From positions 1 through 8,361 of the forward strand of contig JAQXFM010000086.1 in NCBI GenBank assembly GCA_029250305.1: a stretch of 8,361 nt of DNA, in the 5' to 3' direction. Position 1 is the first letter of the stretch. The number at the start of each line of letters is the position of its first letter. A model generated the notes under the pieces. The model was not told the origin of the DNA. It did no database searches and saw only the letters and a list, made by a program, of their open reading frames with translations. The position numbers were made by a program, and so were the translations under genes. Below are positions 6,380 to 8,361 of the stretch, in pieces. Source of the DNA: Candidatus Poseidoniaceae archaeon. GTDB lineage: Archaea; Thermoplasmatota; Poseidoniia; Poseidoniales; Poseidoniaceae.

Positions 6380-7056
6380 ATTGGGTCAAAGGGATCGCCC
6401 CGGTCTCGATGGTCCAGCACCCTGTCCACAACACTTGCAACTCCAAGGTTCCAATTTACCTTGAAACAGCGCAGTCCTTGTGCCCAACCGGCGCCCATGT
6501 CGCTGTTCCGGTCACCAATCATAGCATCCAGTTCGTGGCTTGGTTGAATTTTCTCATCCCACCAGTGAACTTTCTTACCGGCATCAATTTCGATGATGCT
6601 TCTTTCCTCTTTCGGGGGACTGTGCCGGAACATTTGTTCGCCAAGCCTGATCATGCCTGGCATCGGTTTGCGGCATTGGCAACGATCACGGTGGCGGTGT
6701 GGGCAGACAAGCACGGCATCGAAATGAGCGTCACTGTCGACATCGAGCAACATACTTCGCATGGCATCATGGATCTGGTGGATTCGATCCACACCCCACA
6801 ACCCTCGCATGATGGGTGACTGGTTGGTCACAATACAAATTTTGTACCCTGCTCTTCGCAACGACCCAATTGATGCTGCGACGTCAGGAAGCAACACGAG
6901 TTCATCTGGAGCGTTGATGTAGTTCGGGCTGCCAACATTCAACACACCATCGCGGTCGATGAAGGCAATGCCACCATGGTCGGGTGCATCGTTAGGTAAC
7001 GGACGTGGTGTCCACTGAACGACAACCCCCCGCATGGTTGGCCCTAGACCCCTCAT
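6373..7056 (-). CDS. HAD-family phosphatase, HisB-N/GmhB type with zinc loop
   Basis: A 227-residue HAD phosphatase. Motif I is FIDRDGVLN (32-40; nucleophile Asp34, acid Asp36), motif II is VTNQS (76-80), the motif III lysine is Lys130 in CRKPMPGM, and motif IV is MIGDRNSD (179-186). The zinc loop is C-x-H-x5-C-x-C (Cys118, His120, Cys126, Cys128), with the spacing of histidinol-phosphatase and short-loop GmhB enzymes. Likely substrates are heptose 1,7-bisphosphate or histidinol phosphate; the sequence does not decide. About 50 residues separate Lys130 from Asp182, roughly twice the spacing I expect, with an extra segment HSPPKEERSIIEID...VHWWDEKIQPS. ATG 7056 is used; ATG 7035 would remove 7 residues. 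The gene is coupled to tiaS downstream and diverges from the archaeosortase gene. No his or heptose pathway gene is adjacent. Confidence 0.88.
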   Translation of the reverse strand: MRGLGPTMRGVVVQWTPRPLPNDAPDHGGIAFIDRDGVLNVGSPNYINAPDELVLLPDVAASIGSLRRAGYKICIVTNQSPIMRGLWGVDRIHQIHDAMRSMLLDVDSDAHFDAVLVCPHRHRDRCQCRKPMPGMIRLGEQMFRHSPPKEERSIIEIDAGKKVHWWDEKIQPSHELDAMIGDRNSDMGAGWAQGLRCFKVNWNLGVASVVDRVLDHRDRGDPFDPMR

Positions 7057-7077
7057 TTGAAGGCGTTTTGCGTGCGG

Positions 7078-8037
7078 ATGGGTTTGGTTGAAATGTTACG
7101 CCGGTATGGAAGAGCCATGCTGGTGTCTGACGAGGTGAGTTCAGTCATCGGTGCGGTGGGTCTGATTGCCCTCGCCCTTTCATGGCACAAGAGGGGTGAC
7201 TCGCCGGTACGACTTTCCCAGACCGGATGGATTGGCGTCGGTCTCTATTTCTTCAATGATACATTCACCTACATGGAACACGAAGATCTCATTCTGACCT
7301 TGTTTTCCGCAATGACCCTCCCGATGGCGATCGGCATGGCGATGTGGGAGGGACGTGCAGAGGATGACAAAAGTAAGGCATCACTCACATGGGCAAGAGG
7401 CGCTGTGGCATACGCTGGTGGTCCATACCTTCTGATTGCCCATGTTCCATGGCTGAGTGTGCTTGCGATCTGGTTCGTTGCTGGTCAAGCAGCGTTCTTC
7501 CTGCGGTTCTCCGGAGGCGATAACGTCGTTATGGGTGAGACCTGGGTGAACACAGCTGAGGGTCAAGTCAGTTGGACTGAATTTGAGGGGAACCGCTGGT
7601 TCATGGGGTCATCATCTGAGGAATATTTGTTTCAGACGGAGTTGCTTCTTGCTGATGGGACACCCATTGGAATTAACTTCGTCCTTGCGTGTACTGCGCT
7701 CCAATCGATGGTGATTTTTATTGGCGCTATTGCTGTTTTAGACATTGACTTGCGACGTCGATGCAGGGTGCTGTTCCTTACTGTCCCCTTGATTCACATT
7801 CTCAATTTATTCAGGAATGCTGGGCTGATTTGGCTCCATACAACCTATGTCGAATGGACACTGTTAGGCATGTCTGTCTTTGAATTCGGACACAGCTATG
7901 TCGCACGGTTTGTGTCGCTCTTTGCAATGTTCATCATGGCCCTGATCATGTTTGATCTCTTGCCTGAACTGCATCGTCACATCGTGCGGTTGCTAAAGCC
8001 ACTCGGGCTCTTACAGCCAAAGAAGCGTTCGAATTAG
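7078..8037 (+). CDS. Archaeosortase-like membrane transpeptidase (ArtA/exosortase superfamily)
   Basis: A 319-residue multi-pass membrane protein from ATG 7078 (a TTG at 7057 would add 7 residues; an ATG at 7093 is also possible). About eight hydrophobic segments are visible. The catalytic region has the archaeosortase pattern: Cys205 in LACTALQSM, Arg246 in NLFRNAGL 41 residues later, then FGHSYVARFVSLFA with His272 and Arg277 as third-residue candidates. The 41-residue Cys-to-Arg interval equals that of Haloferax ArtA (Cys173, Arg214) as I recall it. Known role: ArtA processes secreted proteins carrying a C-terminal PGF-CTERM signal and supports their lipid anchoring at the cell surface. 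Between helices near 145-195 lies a hydrophilic loop (GDNVVMGETWV...GNRWFMGSSSEEY), presumably outside. No target with a PGF-CTERM tail is in the window. Subfamily (ArtA or another) is not settled. Confidence 0.85.
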   Translation: MGLVEMLRRYGRAMLVSDEVSSVIGAVGLIALALSWHKRGDSPVRLSQTGWIGVGLYFFNDTFTYMEHEDLILTLFSAMTLPMAIGMAMWEGRAEDDKSKASLTWARGAVAYAGGPYLLIAHVPWLSVLAIWFVAGQAAFFLRFSGGDNVVMGETWVNTAEGQVSWTEFEGNRWFMGSSSEEYLFQTELLLADGTPIGINFVLACTALQSMVIFIGAIAVLDIDLRRRCRVLFLTVPLIHILNLFRNAGLIWLHTTYVEWTLLGMSVFEFGHSYVARFVSLFAMFIMALIMFDLLPELHRHIVRLLKPLGLLQPKKRSN

Positions 8038-8361
8038 CGCTGATACCAACCTTCTGTCGGTGAGGCTCGAGTCCACATTGTGCCACTTCCTGCAGGGTAT
8101 TCGAGTATCTCAGCACCCGTTGCATCTAACATTCCCATTAGTTGTTGAGGTGGTGCTGCCACAGGGGCCTCGCTGCTTTCAAGCAAATCAGTAAATGCGT
8201 CCATCGATGGAAGGTTTGTGATAAGGCTTGGTTGTTGAGGGAACACATCAGCACTCTGGGTGGGTATCCCTTGCTCATACATCTCATTGACGGATGGTGT
8301 TGGCTGACTCGCCATTGGATCTGCTTCTTCCAGGCCGAGCATTTGAGATGCGATGTCTTGC
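8034..8361 (-). CDS. Gln/Pro-rich protein, C-terminal fragment, N-terminus beyond window edge
   Basis: The minus-strand frame is open to the right edge (QDIASQ before the first visible Met at 8342), so the ATG there is probably internal and the gene partial; 108 complete codons before the stop are visible. The visible part is low-complexity, rich in Pro, Gln, Ser and Met (PMASQPTPS, PQQPSLI, APVAAPPQQLMGMLD), and ends in a compact aromatic segment: EILEYPAGSGTMWTRASPTEGWYQR over the last 25 residues. A hydrophilic linker followed by a small aromatic C-terminal module is a pattern I associate from memory with large Marine Group II proteins, without a known function. Its TAA shares three bases with the convergent archaeosortase stop region. 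Identity cannot be given from the fragment. Confidence 0.6.
   Translation of the reverse strand, partial: QDIASQMLGLEEADPMASQPTPSVNEMYEQGIPTQSADVFPQQPSLITNLPSMDAFTDLLESSEAPVAAPPQQLMGMLDATGAEILEYPAGSGTMWTRASPTEGWYQR

Noticed and set aside
1..8361. CRISPR array, tRNA, rRNA, transposon or phage genes
   Set aside because: No regularly spaced direct repeats, no cloverleaf with CCA-type ends, no transposase or integrase motifs and no terminal inverted repeats were seen on either strand.

Overview
The window reads as a compact archaeal chromosome segment. The archaeal calls rest on a proteasome alpha subunit followed by an SBDS-family ribosome maturation factor (the start of the conserved archaeal proteasome/exosome gene cluster), a Dph6-type diphthamide synthetase, the archaea-specific tRNA-Ile2 agmatidine synthetase TiaS, and an archaeosortase-like membrane transpeptidase. 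Moderate GC, very short intergenic gaps, small one-pass membrane proteins and the style of the truncated Gln/Pro-rich protein at the right edge suggest a planktonic Thermoplasmatota/Poseidoniales (Marine Group II) lineage. That placement is an inference from gene content and memory, not from a search.

Layout from left to right: (1) minus-strand operon psmA then SBDS, the latter running off the left edge; (2) a 175-bp divergent intergenic region, then plus-strand dph6; (3) purB on the minus strand, convergent with dph6, preceded on the same strand by a four-helix membrane protein and a 73-aa one-helix membrane protein; (4) a divergent plus-strand RecA/RadB-like protein whose P-loop has lost its lysine; (5) a minus-strand unit of a HAD phosphatase (HisB/GmhB type), tiaS and an 84-aa one-helix protein with an acidic tail; (6) divergent from that unit, an archaeosortase-like protein on the plus strand; (7) converging on it, the C-terminal part of a Gln/Pro-rich protein that runs off the right edge.

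Most genes are informational or housekeeping: protein degradation, ribosome maturation, EF-2 diphthamide, purine synthesis and tRNA decoding. Three of them (SBDS, Dph6, TiaS) act on the translation apparatus. The surface-related part is the right third, where an archaeosortase sits head to head with a sugar-phosphate-type HAD phosphatase. Genes are tightly packed: two convergent pairs share stop-codon bases and a third is separated by three bases, and tiaS uses a Shine-Dalgarno that overlaps the stop codon of the gene before it. I see no tRNA, rRNA, CRISPR array, insertion sequence or prophage. No stretch over 300 bases lacks a gene. I did not find a clearly new multi-gene system; the best leads are the changed proteasome gate motif, the lysine-less RecA-like protein, and the phosphatase insertion beside the archaeosortase.
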